Of a stretch of 64,000 nucleotides of DNA, positions 8,742-17,489 are shown in pieces; the first letter of the stretch is position 1, and every line of letters starts with the position of its first letter. The notes under the pieces are model-generated. The model was not told the origin of the DNA and did no database searches. It was given only the letters and a program-made list of their open reading frames with translations. Source of the stretch: Mucilaginibacter roseus (GTDB lineage: Bacteria; Bacteroidota; Bacteroidia; Sphingobacteriales; Sphingobacteriaceae). The stretch covers positions 496,001 through 560,000 of the forward strand of contig NZ_JAJPWV010000003.1 of NCBI RefSeq assembly GCF_021215455.1, in the 5' to 3' direction. The position numbers and the translations under genes were made by a program.

Positions 8742-9353
8742 TTAAGCGATAGCTTTGGTATAAAGCTCAGCTACTTTTTCCCAGTTAATCACATTCCAGA
8801 TAGCCGCCAGGTAATCCGGGCGACGGTTCTGGTATTTCAGGTAGTATGCATGTTCCCAAACGTCGATACCTAGAACCGGGGTACCTTTAACTTCGGCGAT
8901 ATCCATTAACGGGTTATCTTGGTTAGGGGTTGAGGTTACAGCCAGTTTTTTATCAGCAGTAACAATTAACCATGCCCAGCCCGAACCAAAACGGGTAGCG
9001 CCGGCGTCAGCAAGTTTAGTTTTCAATTCATCAAATGAGCCGAAAGTGCTGTTGATTGCTTCAGCCAAAGCTCCTGTTGGCGTACCGCCGGCATTAGGCG
9101 CTAACAACGTCCAAAACAGGGAGTGGTTATAGTGGCCACCACCGTTGTTGCGTACTGCGGCAGGGTATTTTGATATGTTGGCAACAATCTCTTCAATGCT
9201 GGCATCAGCCTCCGGTTTGCCTTCAAGCGCTTTGTTCAAATTAGTAACATAAGCCTGGTGGTGCTTGCCGTGGTGAATCTCCATGGTAGCTTTATCAATG
9301 TGCGGTTCTAATGCCTCGGGTGCGTATGGTAACGCAGGTAGTGTAAAAGCCAT
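8742..9353 (-). CDS. sodA: Superoxide dismutase, Fe/Mn type
   Basis: A 203-residue cytoplasmic enzyme that converts superoxide to hydrogen peroxide and oxygen. Metal ligands are visible: His27 in [13 protein letters not shown], the His of NHSLFW, and the Asp and His of [27 protein letters not shown] is the usual active-site strand. The length is normal and no signal peptide is present. Sequence alone does not decide Fe versus Mn versus cambialistic use. It has its own promoter box about 40 bp upstream of the start and ends at a bidirectional terminator. The OxyR gene lies 4.5 kb away; any regulatory link is only a guess. Confidence 0.95.
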   Translation of the reverse strand: MAFTLPALPYAPEALEPHIDKATMEIHHGKHHQAYVTNLNKALEGKPEADASIEEIVANISKYPAAVRNNGGGHYNHSLFWTLLAPNAGGTPTGALAEAINSTFGSFDELKTKLADAGATRFGSGWAWLIVTADKKLAVTSTPNQDNPLMDIAEVKGTPVLGIDVWEHAYYLKYQNRRPDYLAAIWNVINWEKVAELYTKAIA

Positions 9354-9392
9354 GATTATTAGTTTTAAAGTTTACTATTGTAGTTGTACCAG

Positions 9393-9400
9393 CAAATATA
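9393..9400 (-). promoter_or_regulatory. -7 box of sodA
   Basis: On the minus strand this reads TATATTTG, a perfect TAnnTTTG box, 39 bp upstream of the sodA ATG. No convincing -33 TTG is seen at the usual spacing. Confidence 0.5.
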
Positions 9401-9452
9401 AGTCCGTAAGCGGCATATTGTTCTAAATAAATGTCATTTGTTGGTCTGTATT

Positions 9453-9565
9453 GTCTTGAACCGGAATTTGCAGAATTAATGAATGAGCAGAATTAGAATA
9501 TCAACGTATTCTGTAAATTCTATATTCCCTAAATTCTGGTTCAAGAACACATTCCGGTTCAAGAC
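9453..9565. repeat. Extragenic palindromic element between tadA and sodA
   Basis: GTCTTGAACCGGAAT (9453-9467) and its exact complement (9551-9565) bound a 113-bp unit. Inside, a less exact pair is visible (AGAATTA.. and AAATTCTGGTTCAAG at 9531-9545), so the whole could fold as a long interrupted hairpin. Elements built on CTTGAACC...GGTTCAAG are a common family of intergenic repeats in Sphingobacteriaceae. The right arm covers the last codons and stop of tadA. Confidence 0.7.
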
Positions 9566-10032
9566 TTCCGCTTACTTTTAAAAAAATTCCGCACCAGTTC
9601 AGCACATTCATTTTCGCGTATGCCTCCTGTTATTTCTGTTTTAGGGTGAGTGATCTTTTGGTTTAACCGCCCGAAACCCATACGCTGATCATACGCGCCG
9701 AAAACAATGCGCGCCACCTGGAACCAATAGGATGCGCCCGCGCACATTACACAGGGCTCCAGCGTTACGTAAAGTGTACAGTCCTGTAAATACTTGCCGC
9801 CCATATAATTGGCAGCAGCGGTTAACGCCTGCATTTCGGCATGTGCCGATACATCATTAAGCCGCTCGGTTAGGTTATGCCCCCTGCCAATTATCTTGCC
9901 CTTGCAAACTACAATAGCACCAATGGGTATCTCATCTTCGGCCAGCGCCTGCTTAGCCTCATTGAGCGCCTCGTTCATAAAAAAATCATCGGGTGATATA
10001 GTGGGTTCACCCTCAAAGTTGATGTATCGCAT
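9559..10032 (-). CDS. tadA: tRNA-specific adenosine deaminase / nucleoside deaminase
   Basis: A zinc-dependent deaminase of 157 residues that in most bacteria converts A34 to inosine in tRNA-Arg(ACG). The CDA fold shows HAEMQAL, with its zinc His and proton-shuttle Glu, and PCVMCAGA, with two zinc cysteines. FGAYDQRMGFG follows. The start at 10032 overlaps the stop of the upstream SdpI gene as TAATG. A second Met 18 codons later (MNEALNEAKQAL) matches the usual N-terminus of the family and is an alternative start. The final codons (KSKRKS) are supplied by the arm of an extragenic palindrome. Guanine or cytosine deaminases share these motifs, so the substrate is likely but not proven. Confidence 0.85.
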   Translation of the reverse strand: MRYINFEGEPTISPDDFFMNEALNEAKQALAEDEIPIGAIVVCKGKIIGRGHNLTERLNDVSAHAEMQALTAAANYMGGKYLQDCTLYVTLEPCVMCAGASYWFQVARIVFGAYDQRMGFGRLNQKITHPKTEITGGIRENECAELVRNFFKSKRKS

Positions 10033-10406
10033 TATAGTTTGTTATCAAATTTGCGTGATAAATGTTTTTCGGTTGATACCATCAGCGCGACACAAAAGCC
10101 TATGGCTGATGGTATAAGCAATATGGAATTCACGAACATAAAAGTTTCGTGTTCTAAATTAACCGCGCTTAAAACAGCCGTTGTGACGATGCCGACAAGC
10201 AACAACACAAATCCCCAACGCATCATATACCGGGCGGCGTAATGGTTAGCCTCATTCCAGGTTTCCTGGTTTTTCATAGAGCTGGGCATACGGTAGCCGT
10301 AAAGCCCGTTAATTTTTTTTGGTGGAAAACGCTTTTGAATATATCCTGCAAGAATAAAGATTATACCGATCAACTGCGGGACAATTATCCAGCTAAGCAA
10401 ATCCAT
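10032..10406 (-). CDS. SdpI/YhfL-family membrane protein
   Basis: A 124-residue protein with a hydrophobic helix at 5-25, then the family signature INGLYGYRMPSSMKNQETWNEANHYAARYM, followed by two hydrophobic helices (about 67-85 and 92-110). The GYR-P-S-M-K-N-ETW-N-Y block is the SdpI domain, first known from the immunity protein for the SdpC killing factor in Bacillus. Most stand-alone members have no known role. It is the middle gene of a csaA-sdpI-tadA operon with one-base gaps or overlaps. No SdpC-like gene is present, so an immunity role is not supported here. Confidence 0.8.
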   Translation of the reverse strand: MDLLSWIIVPQLIGIIFILAGYIQKRFPPKKINGLYGYRMPSSMKNQETWNEANHYAARYMMRWGFVLLLVGIVTTAVLSAVNLEHETFMFVNSILLIPSAIGFCVALMVSTEKHLSRKFDNKL

Positions 10407-10407
10407 A

Positions 10408-10743
10408 TTAAATTAATTTTTGGCCATTTGGGACCGGCCGCTCGAGTGCGGCTAATACAATATCGCCGTTTTCATCGGCAAAGCCGGTAACCAGAAACTC
10501 CGACATGAATTTACCGATCTGCTTTTTGGGAAAATTGATCACACCGACGATCTGCCGGCCAACTAACTCTTCCTTTAAATAGTGTTTGGTGATCTGGGCG
10601 CTCGACCACTTGATGCCGAACTCCCCAAAATCAACCCGAACCTTGTAGGCAGGTTTGCGGGCCTCCGGGTAATCAGCCGCTTCGAGTATAGTGCCCACCC
10701 GTAGTTCTACCTTTTCAAAATCATTCCAGGATATCGTTTCCAT
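10408..10743 (-). CDS. csaA: tRNA-binding protein / export chaperone CsaA
   Basis: A 111-residue OB-fold protein of the tRNA-binding domain family. Visible motifs are [11 protein letters not shown] near the N-terminus, [32 protein letters not shown] and the closing [13 protein letters not shown]. The length and motifs match bacterial CsaA, a homodimer first described as a secretion-related chaperone that resembles the C-terminal domain of MetRS. It leads the csaA-sdpI-tadA operon. Its promoter lies almost on its start codon, so the transcript may be leaderless. Confidence 0.9.
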   Translation of the reverse strand: METISWNDFEKVELRVGTILEAADYPEARKPAYKVRVDFGEFGIKWSSAQITKHYLKEELVGRQIVGVINFPKKQIGKFMSEFLVTGFADENGDIVLAALERPVPNGQKLI

Positions 10744-10748
10744 ACCTG

Positions 10749-10776
10749 CAAAGGTAAAAAAAGCGTGTTACCGCAA
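10749..10776 (-). promoter_or_regulatory. csaA promoter with almost no leader
   Basis: Minus-strand TTG (complement of 10774-10776), a 17-bp spacer, then a perfect -7 box TACCTTTG (complement of 10749-10756). Only 5 bp separate the box from the csaA ATG at 10743, so transcription should begin at or within a few bases of the start codon. The -33 element lies inside the 3' end of the upstream gene. Confidence 0.6.
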
Positions 10777-12702
10777 AAGCGTAACGTAGCCTGCTACTTT
10801 TGGTGTATTATTCTTAAGGTCGATGATGTAGTAATAGGTACCTACCGGCAAACGTGAGCTGTTAAAGGTGCCATCCCACGGCGTGGTATAACCAATGCTG
10901 CGGAATATCTGTTGCCCGTTGCGGTTAAATATCAAAGTTTCGCTTGCCGGATAGGTTGACAACGCCGCGATATTCCATACATCGTTAATACCATCTCCGT
11001 TTGGCGTAAACGTGTTTGGCACCTGTATTTTTTGATAAACGCGTACAAAAACGCTGGCCGTGTCAATACCGCAAGGTCCCGTTACGGTTACGGTGTAGCG
11101 CGTATCCTCAGTTGCAGTTATACCTGGGTTTGGATCAGTTGGGTTATCCAGCCCATCCTCAGGCCACCATTTGTAGGTGGCGATAGCACCTGCGTAAACC
11201 GGATCAAGTTTTATAGTTGCGCCCTCCAGCATCTCCCGTCTCGGGCTAACGGTCACGTCGGGCGGCTCAATAATATTTACGGTTACCGTATCGGTGTAAC
11301 TGCACGCGCCGTTGCTAACATTTACCGTGTAGGTTGTTGTTTGCGTGGGGCTCGCTATAGGGTTGACAATGTCTGCTTGGCTAAGCCCTGCTGATGGCGA
11401 CCAGCTATAGGTATAGGTGTCGGATACGTCGGTTGAAACATTAAGCTGCGCCGACTCGCCACGGCATATACCTGTTTTATCTGTTTCGGCATCCGCTACA
11501 AACTTCGGTTTCACATTGATTTGAAAAGTTTGCGGATCGCTCAAACACCCTTCGGCGGATACTGCGTATGCAGTATATGACCATCCGCTGGGTGGATCAG
11601 GTTTTTGAAAGGTATATTGTGAATTTGTGGTTTCGGCACTGAATCCGTCAGGACCAAGCAACCGGTAACGCACCCCTCCAGAGAGATTGATGGTTACATC
11701 TTCGCCACGGCAAATAGTGACGCTATTGATAGGAGCCAATACCGGCCGGGCGTAGATGGTTATGCTTTGCGGTAAGGAGTAAATCCGGCATTTCTCTGAC
11801 CCCAAATTACCAGCCCTTGCAGCTGCTACCCTGTACTGGTGCACCGCCGCTACTGAAAGATCGATATTGGCCGTGTATTGTGTACCGTTTTGTCCGGCTA
11901 TATCTTCCCACTTATTGTTTACAAATTGCTGCCATTGAAAAACATAACCCGGTTGAGATGCCGTTCTTAACGTAAAGTTTCGCCTGCCGCTGCTAACACA
12001 ATCTGCAAAGTCCTGCGCCGAGCCATCAATAGTGCTGCTTAATTGTGGTCCGCAGGCCCGAAAGGCAAAGTCATCCAAAATAAAATCGTTACCGTAACCC
12101 CCTTCAGCATCGTTAAAGATTTTCAAGGTAACGCTATCGGTATTAGGTGTAGTACGGAATGTTACGCCCCGCTTTATAAATTCAGGCCCCGCTGTAGGCC
12201 TTATGGCTATGGTGGTATCGCGTATGGTGCTGTCTTTGTCATCCACAATTAAGAACCGCAGTGCCGGGTGCCGAACATCCGGCGACTCAATATCAAGCCG
12301 CATCAAATCAAGTATATACACTGAAAGTTCGTAAACCGTATTACCGCACAAACCGGTCACCTTTTTCTCAAAAAACTGACTTTTGGCGTATGATGCATTT
12401 ACCACCATCATGTAACCGCCATTACCCGTATTATCCGACGGAACGGAATGCCAGGTACCCGCATTACAGGGCGGCGGGGCGTAAGTGCGAACAATGGTAT
12501 ATTGCCCATCCTGCGGGCATGTATTAGTAGTGAATTGTATAATCTGCGCTTGCCCATTTGGTAATGCTCCGCCCTGATTAAAACTTTCTGACACTACCGG
12601 ATCGCCCAGGCTACCGTCACAAACCTGTGCCGTTACCTTGCCTGATAAAAAAGCAATAAACAACACACATATAAAGCCGTGAAAAAAGCGCCGCATGAAC
12701 AA
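10768..12702 (-). CDS. Secreted multidomain protein with type IX (type B) sorting domain
   Basis: A 644-residue exported protein. The N-terminus (MRRFFHGFICVLFIAFLSGKVTAQ) is a Sec signal peptide. An N-terminal region of about 200 residues resembles a carbohydrate-binding or lectin-like jelly roll (LDDFAFRACGP). Ig/PKD-like repeats follow, with recurrent YTVNV, YTYSWSPSAGLS and TPTQTTTYTV elements. The last 85 residues form the gliding-motility-associated C-terminal domain: VPNTFTPNGDGINDVW, then IFNRNGQQIF and WDG..., then LPVGTYYYIIDL. That domain directs export by the type IX secretion system with type B sorting. The cargo function, adhesion or polymer binding, is inferred. No catalytic motif is visible. 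Confidence 0.85.
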   Translation of the reverse strand: MFMRRFFHGFICVLFIAFLSGKVTAQVCDGSLGDPVVSESFNQGGALPNGQAQIIQFTTNTCPQDGQYTIVRTYAPPPCNAGTWHSVPSDNTGNGGYMMVVNASYAKSQFFEKKVTGLCGNTVYELSVYILDLMRLDIESPDVRHPALRFLIVDDKDSTIRDTTIAIRPTAGPEFIKRGVTFRTTPNTDSVTLKIFNDAEGGYGNDFILDDFAFRACGPQLSSTIDGSAQDFADCVSSGRRNFTLRTASQPGYVFQWQQFVNNKWEDIAGQNGTQYTANIDLSVAAVHQYRVAAARAGNLGSEKCRIYSLPQSITIYARPVLAPINSVTICRGEDVTINLSGGVRYRLLGPDGFSAETTNSQYTFQKPDPPSGWSYTAYAVSAEGCLSDPQTFQINVKPKFVADAETDKTGICRGESAQLNVSTDVSDTYTYSWSPSAGLSQADIVNPIASPTQTTTYTVNVSNGACSYTDTVTVNIIEPPDVTVSPRREMLEGATIKLDPVYAGAIATYKWWPEDGLDNPTDPNPGITATEDTRYTVTVTGPCGIDTASVFVRVYQKIQVPNTFTPNGDGINDVWNIAALSTYPASETLIFNRNGQQIFRSIGYTTPWDGTFNSSRLPVGTYYYIIDLKNNTPKVAGYVTLLR

Positions 12703-12833
12703 TAAGAATGTAATTGGTTATAACGGGGTATAAGGTAGCACATTAACCTTAATATGCCAAGTAACGATTTAGAGCTGAGCCAAACAAATAATTTTCATAG
12801 TAGTTAAATAAGTGTTTTAAAATACATCTACCT

Positions 12834-14156
12834 ATGAAAAACAGATATTCAGCATATTTTTTAGCCTTGGGCATATTGGCCGCGGGCTGTGGCGGCGATA
12901 AAAAAGCCAATCATAACGATGCCGATACCGTAACCAATAAAAGCAACCAACAGGTAAATCTGCCCGCACCTTACGAAACGGAATCAACCACCAAATTCAG
13001 CCAAGTTTTGGGTTGGCCTAAAGATAAGATGCCTACAGCGCCCGAGGGTTTTGAGGTAAGCCTTTTTGCCGATAGCCTGCGCAACCCGCGTAATATTTAT
13101 GTGGCGCCTAATGGCGATATCTTCGTATCGGAAGCCAATACCGAATCAAAAAGCCCCAAAAAGAAAGCTGAAGACCTGGTAACCGGTCGTGACAAATCAC
13201 AAAACATGGGCAAAAGTGCTAATGACGTGATTCTCTTTCGCGATACCAATGGCGATGGCAAATATGATTTACGCACTATATTTTTAGGCAAATTGAACCA
13301 GCCCTATGGTATATTGGTACTTGGTGATTGGTTTTACGTAGCCAATACCGATGGATTGTGGCGTTACCCATATAAAACCGGCCAAACTGAAATTACCGCG
13401 AAAGGCACCAAGATACTCGACCTGCCCGCGGGTGGTTACAACAACCACTGGACACGTAACCTGATTGCAAGTAAGGATGGTAAAAAGATTTTCATTTCTG
13501 TAGGCTCCGGCAGTAATGTTGCCGAGCACGGCCTGAACAATGAGATACGCCGGGCGAACATACTGGAGATCAACCCTGACGGATCAGGCGAGCGCATTTA
13601 TGCCTCGGGCTTGCGCAACCCTGTGGGCACTGATTGGGAACCTAAAACAGGCAAACTGTTTACCGTGGTTAACGAGCGCGACAAATTAGGCGATGGCTTG
13701 GTACCTGATTACCTGACAGGCGTTAAAGAAGGTGGCTTTTACGGTTGGCCTTATGCGTACTTCGGTCAGCATGAAGATCCATCGGTAAAGCAAAAGAATC
13801 CGGAGATGGTGAAAAAGACATTGGTACCCGACCTGGCTTTAGGACCGCATACGGCATCATTAGGACTGGCGTTTTATACCGGCAATAAATTTCCGCAGCA
13901 ATACCGCGGTGGTGCCTTCATTGCGCAGCATGGCTCATGGAACAGTTCAAAACTTGTAGGTTATAAAGTTATGTATGCACCCTTTGCCAACGGTAAACCA
14001 ACCGGCCAACTACAGGACTTTTTAACCGGCTTTGTTGCTGATCTTGAAAAAGGAGATGTTTACGGCCGCCCGGTTGATGTAGCGGTTTTGAAAGACGGAT
14101 CAATACTGGTAAGTGATGACTCAGCCAATAAAATATGGCGCGTGGCCGCTAAATAG
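12834..14156 (+). CDS. PQQ-type sugar (sorbosone/glucose) dehydrogenase lipoprotein
   Basis: A 440-residue predicted lipoprotein: signal LALGILAAGC with the acylated Cys at about position 19, then a low-complexity linker. From residue 60 onward the sequence fits the six-bladed beta-propeller of soluble aldose/sorbosone dehydrogenases: NPRNIYVAPNGDIFVSE, GLRNPVGTDWEP, GGFYGWPYAYFG, FIAQHGSWN and DGSILVSDDSANKIWRV. Members oxidise sugars in the periplasm with PQQ, although some bind no PQQ, and cofactor use cannot be proved here. It has its own terminator downstream. A TonB receptor follows in the same direction. Confidence 0.85.
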   Translation: MKNRYSAYFLALGILAAGCGGDKKANHNDADTVTNKSNQQVNLPAPYETESTTKFSQVLGWPKDKMPTAPEGFEVSLFADSLRNPRNIYVAPNGDIFVSEANTESKSPKKKAEDLVTGRDKSQNMGKSANDVILFRDTNGDGKYDLRTIFLGKLNQPYGILVLGDWFYVANTDGLWRYPYKTGQTEITAKGTKILDLPAGGYNNHWTRNLIASKDGKKIFISVGSGSNVAEHGLNNEIRRANILEINPDGSGERIYASGLRNPVGTDWEPKTGKLFTVVNERDKLGDGLVPDYLTGVKEGGFYGWPYAYFGQHEDPSVKQKNPEMVKKTLVPDLALGPHTASLGLAFYTGNKFPQQYRGGAFIAQHGSWNSSKLVGYKVMYAPFANGKPTGQLQDFLTGFVADLEKGDVYGRPVDVAVLKDGSILVSDDSANKIWRVAAK

Positions 14157-14175
14157 CTTCATTTATTAATTTAAT

Positions 14176-14209
14176 AAATAGCCCTCTATTCAGTTAAAGG
14201 GCTATTTTT
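14176..14209 (+). terminator. Terminator after the sugar dehydrogenase gene
   Basis: AAATAGCCCT (14176-14185) pairs with AGGGCTATTT (14198-14207), followed by T residues. The tail also contains TATTTTTG (14203-14210), which fits a -7 box for the TonB receptor whose start lies at 14228, so the element may end one transcript and begin the next. Confidence 0.8.
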
Positions 14210-14227
14210 GTTTTATACTACTATACC

Positions 14228-16282
14228 GTGAAAAAACTTTTCATCACAATATTCGCCCTTGGCAGCGGCTTGGGCTTTGCCTCTGCTCAAACTATCGACA
14301 CTACAAAAACACTAAAACAGGTAACGATAAAAGGCTATTTAAGCGAGCAGCCGGTATTGAGTACACCAGCATCGGTAGGGGTAGTAAGCTCAGCGCAATT
14401 GCAGTTGCAGCCATTGGCCTCATTTGTACCGGCTTTAAATACTGTACCGGGCATCAGGGCTGAAGAGCGATCTCCGGGAAGTTACCGCCTATCCGTTAGG
14501 GGAAGCCTGCTACGCTCGCCCTTTGGCGTGCGTAACATTAAGATGTATTACGATGAAATACCGCTTACCGATGCCGGCGGCAACACTTACTTAAATGCAC
14601 TCGATTTTAACAGCATCCGCAATATCGAAATATTAAAAGGGCCTGATGGCAGCTTGTTTGGCGCCAACACCGGTGGCGTTGTGCTGTTAAACACATCATC
14701 ACCAAATGACAACAGCATCTCTGCCGGGATAAATGCGGGCTCGTATGGCTTGTTTCATGAAAATGCCGGTTTGCAGCAGCAATGGGGCAATTACGGGCTG
14801 TCTGTAAATCAGGCCTACCAAAGCTACGGGGGTTACCGGCAAAACAGTTATATGTACAGGCATTTTGTAAATACAACCAACCGGCTTAAATATGGCACAG
14901 GCAACGAGGTAAAGGCTATTGCTTTTTTCTCCGATTTAAATTACCAAACTCCCGGTGGGCTTAATCTGGCGCAAATGGAAGCCAACCCGCAATCGGCACG
15001 TCTGCCAACGGCTACACTGCCCGGGGCTTTACAGCAAAAAATCGGCATCAGGCAAAAAATATATTTCGGTGGGCTGGTAAATAACTGGCAGATTAATGAC
15101 CGGCTGAAAAATGTAGCTGCCGTATTTGGCAATCATGTGGACTTTGCCAACCCGTTCATCACCAATTATGAATTCAGGAACGAGGACACATACGGCCTGC
15201 GCACATACTTTGAACTTAACTCCGTCAGGAAAACAAACTTTAACTGGAAGCTCGACCTTGGTGTAGAGTGGCAGCAAACCAATTCAACCATTGCCAATTA
15301 CGATAATAACGGCGGCACCCGCGGCGATGTGCAGGCTACCGACCGGCTGAACAGCAACCAGCATTTTGTTTTTACCCGCTATGCAGCCACGTTATTTGAC
15401 CGTTTTAATGTTGAGGCCGCAATAAGCCTTAATTACTTTAAATACCGCTTTAAAAACATTGCCCCAGCCAATGAGGCTGATTTTAGCGAGCGCAATTTTG
15501 ACGCGCAACTAATGCCGCGGCTGGCCTTATCGTATCTTATTAACAATAATTTCAGCTGGCGGGCATCAGTAAGCCGGGGTTACTCCTCGCCTACCAACCT
15601 TGAAGTGCGCCCGAGCAACAACATAGTAAATACCACGCTGAACGCCCAAACCGGCTGGAACTATGAAAGTGGCTTCCGCTTGCGTAACAATGACGAAAGT
15701 ACTTACCTGGATGTGTCGGCATTTTATTTCAGGATGCAAAATACCATTGTGCCCCGCCGTTTAGAGAATGAAACTGAATATTATGTAAACGCTGGCGGCA
15801 CCAACCAACCGGGTGCCGAAATTTATTTTAGCAGCTGGCTGCTGCGCAAAGGAACCGGATTTGTAAAGGGCTTGCAATTTAACACCGCTTATACTTTTAG
15901 CAAGTACATCTTCAGGAGTTATAGCGCTGCCGATGCAGATTTTTCGGGCAACAGGCTTACCGGTATTCCGCGTAATGTAGTAGTGAGCAATGTACAGGTA
16001 CTGTTACCCCAATCAGTATCGGTATTTGTGCAGCACAACTTTACCGACCGCATTCCGCTTAACGATGGCAATACCGTTTTCGCGCCCGAATATCACCTGT
16101 TACAGGCGCGGGTAAGCTGGCAGCACCGCATAGGCAAAACAAGGCTGGAAATATTTGCCGCTGCCGATAACCTGCTGAACGAAAGATACAGCCTGGGTAA
16201 CGATCTGAACGCGGTAGGGAACCGCTACTATAACCCGGCACCGTTACGAAATTATTACGCCGGACTAAACGTAGCGCTGTAA
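14228..16282 (+). CDS. TonB-dependent outer-membrane receptor
   Basis: The product has 684 residues and starts with GTG. A signal peptide (MKKLFITIFALGSGLGFASAQ) is followed by a plug domain (VKKVTIKGYL-like start, VPGIRAEERSPGSYRLSVRGS, NIEILKGPDGSLFGANTGGVVLL) and a 22-strand barrel that ends with an aromatic-rich strand. It lacks both the N-terminal carboxypeptidase-regulatory-like domain and SusC features, and so resembles the vitamin/siderophore class rather than glycan importers. Substrate is unknown. The next gene begins 2 bp after the stop codon, which implies a two-gene operon with an SRPBCC protein. No Fur-like box is seen upstream, unlike the receptor at 46359. Confidence 0.88.
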   Translation: MKKLFITIFALGSGLGFASAQTIDTTKTLKQVTIKGYLSEQPVLSTPASVGVVSSAQLQLQPLASFVPALNTVPGIRAEERSPGSYRLSVRGSLLRSPFGVRNIKMYYDEIPLTDAGGNTYLNALDFNSIRNIEILKGPDGSLFGANTGGVVLLNTSSPNDNSISAGINAGSYGLFHENAGLQQQWGNYGLSVNQAYQSYGGYRQNSYMYRHFVNTTNRLKYGTGNEVKAIAFFSDLNYQTPGGLNLAQMEANPQSARLPTATLPGALQQKIGIRQKIYFGGLVNNWQINDRLKNVAAVFGNHVDFANPFITNYEFRNEDTYGLRTYFELNSVRKTNFNWKLDLGVEWQQTNSTIANYDNNGGTRGDVQATDRLNSNQHFVFTRYAATLFDRFNVEAAISLNYFKYRFKNIAPANEADFSERNFDAQLMPRLALSYLINNNFSWRASVSRGYSSPTNLEVRPSNNIVNTTLNAQTGWNYESGFRLRNNDESTYLDVSAFYFRMQNTIVPRRLENETEYYVNAGGTNQPGAEIYFSSWLLRKGTGFVKGLQFNTAYTFSKYIFRSYSAADADFSGNRLTGIPRNVVVSNVQVLLPQSVSVFVQHNFTDRIPLNDGNTVFAPEYHLLQARVSWQHRIGKTRLEIFAAADNLLNERYSLGNDLNAVGNRYYNPAPLRNYYAGLNVAL

Positions 16283-16284
16283 TT

Positions 16285-16767
16285 ATGAATACGCTCATCA
16301 CCATTGTTATTCAAACACCAATAAGTGCGCCGGTGGAGCGGGTATTTGATTTGGCACGCAGTATTGATTTGCATATACAATCAACAAAACATACCGGCGA
16401 GCAGGCCATTGCCGGGCGTACCAGCGGATTGATCGGCATGGGTGAAACCGTTACCTGGAGAGCGAAGCACTTCGGCATCAGGCAAACACTCACCTCCAAA
16501 ATAACGGCGTTTAACCGGCCATGGCATTTTACCGATGAGATGGTTCGGGGCGCTTTTAAAAGCTTCAGGCATGAGCATTGGTTTACACAAACCAACGGAC
16601 ATACCACCATGAAGGATATATTCGCCTTTGAAGCGCCGCTCGGCTGGATTGGCTGGCTGGTTGGCAAGTGGATATTGAAAGCCTACCTTACCAACCTGCT
16701 CATTAAGCGTAATGAAGTTATAAAACAGGTTGCAGAATCAAGCGACTATAACCTAACGGCTAACTAA
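16285..16767 (+). CDS. SRPBCC (START-like) family protein
   Basis: A 160-residue cytoplasmic protein with the helix-grip layout: an N-terminal strand TIVIQTPISAPVERVFDLARSID, a central MGETVTWRAKHFGIRQTLTSKIT, then FTDEMVRGAFKSFRHEHWF, and a long C-terminal helix ending in LLIKRNEVIKQVAE. These are typical of SRPBCC ligand-binding domains of the CDP-like or polyketide-cyclase type. The ligand cannot be read from sequence. The 2-bp gap to the TonB receptor implies co-transcription, and a shared hydrophobic ligand is conceivable but only inferred. Confidence 0.75.
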   Translation: MNTLITIVIQTPISAPVERVFDLARSIDLHIQSTKHTGEQAIAGRTSGLIGMGETVTWRAKHFGIRQTLTSKITAFNRPWHFTDEMVRGAFKSFRHEHWFTQTNGHTTMKDIFAFEAPLGWIGWLVGKWILKAYLTNLLIKRNEVIKQVAESSDYNLTAN

Positions 16768-16796
16768 GCCCACGCATCTAACTTAAAAAACAGCAA

Positions 16797-16825
16797 AGCC
16801 GGCAAGCATAATAAGCAGGCCGGCT
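16797..16825 (-). terminator. Possible terminator of the TM2 gene
   Basis: AGCCGGC (16797-16803) pairs with GCCGGCT (16819-16825). On the minus strand the stem is followed by TTGCTGTTTTTT, a fair U-tract. The loop is long (15 nt), so confidence is moderate. Confidence 0.45.
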
Positions 16826-16878
16826 ATTATTAAGTATTTTACCAGTACCGCTGTTGAGCGGCATGGTTGCAAGTATAT

Positions 16879-17241
16879 TTATTGGTACATTTTAGCAATC
16901 TGGAAACTTTCGTAAGCCATTTGCTTATTGTACTCGTTTGTGAGGTTTTTATGATTAACCAGGTCAACAATGGTGCCTATAAAGCACAACCCTGCAGTAA
17001 AGAAATATAAAAGGCCCATGCCTATCTGCCCCAACATAAAACGTTGTATACCGGCAAATCCCACAAAACCCAACAAGCTTACCAGCAATATATCCTGCGG
17101 ATTTTTACGCTTGGTTGAGTAGATACCGTAAAAGCGGTTTTTCTGCTGTTCGTCAAGCTCGGCAGTGGCTTGCTGTAAAAACAGAACCTCTTCAGGGGTA
17201 ATACCTGAGAATGTATAGTATGGATTGTTAGGAGCGTACAT
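16879..17241 (-). CDS. TM2 domain-containing membrane protein
   Basis: A 120-residue protein. After a charged N-terminus (about 1-48) comes the TM2 domain: KNPQDILLVSLLGFVGFAGIQRFMLGQIGMGLLYFFTAGLCFIGTIVDLVNH. Two hydrophobic helices flank a short turn with the G-x-x-x-R-F-x-L-G motif of the family. TM2 proteins are widespread in Bacteroidetes, and their bacterial role is not established. It is a single gene with its own promoter and a weak terminator. Confidence 0.85.
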   Translation of the reverse strand: MYAPNNPYYTFSGITPEEVLFLQQATAELDEQQKNRFYGIYSTKRKNPQDILLVSLLGFVGFAGIQRFMLGQIGMGLLYFFTAGLCFIGTIVDLVNHKNLTNEYNKQMAYESFQIAKMYQ

Positions 17242-17279
17242 GGCTTTCAGTTTTTAGTGATTTGATTAATTTGTTGATA

Positions 17280-17310
17280 TAAAGGTACGTTGCCCACCAA
17301 CATTAGCCAA
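17280..17310 (-). promoter_or_regulatory. Promoter of the TM2 gene
   Basis: Minus-strand TTG (complement of 17308-17310), a 20-bp spacer, and TACCTTTA (complement of 17280-17287), one base off the TAnnTTTG consensus, 38 bp upstream of the ATG. Confidence 0.5.
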
Positions 17311-17489
17311 TGTAAAATAGGTTAACGTGTTAAGGTAGTCGGTAAGTGTGGTTTTTTTGGCGGTGAAAAGAGGGGAGCTCAAGGGTATTATTAGGCAAAG
17401 TATAACACACTTTCATCTGTATTTAATAACAATTATCTATTTTGTAATGGGAAACAACGTCTCGTTGGCAAACACATAAAAAAATCATA

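Noticed and set aside
10032-10406. SdpI-family gene as immunity to an SdpC-type toxin.
   Set aside because: No sdpA/B/C-like genes are nearby, and the gene sits in a housekeeping-type operon with csaA and tadA.
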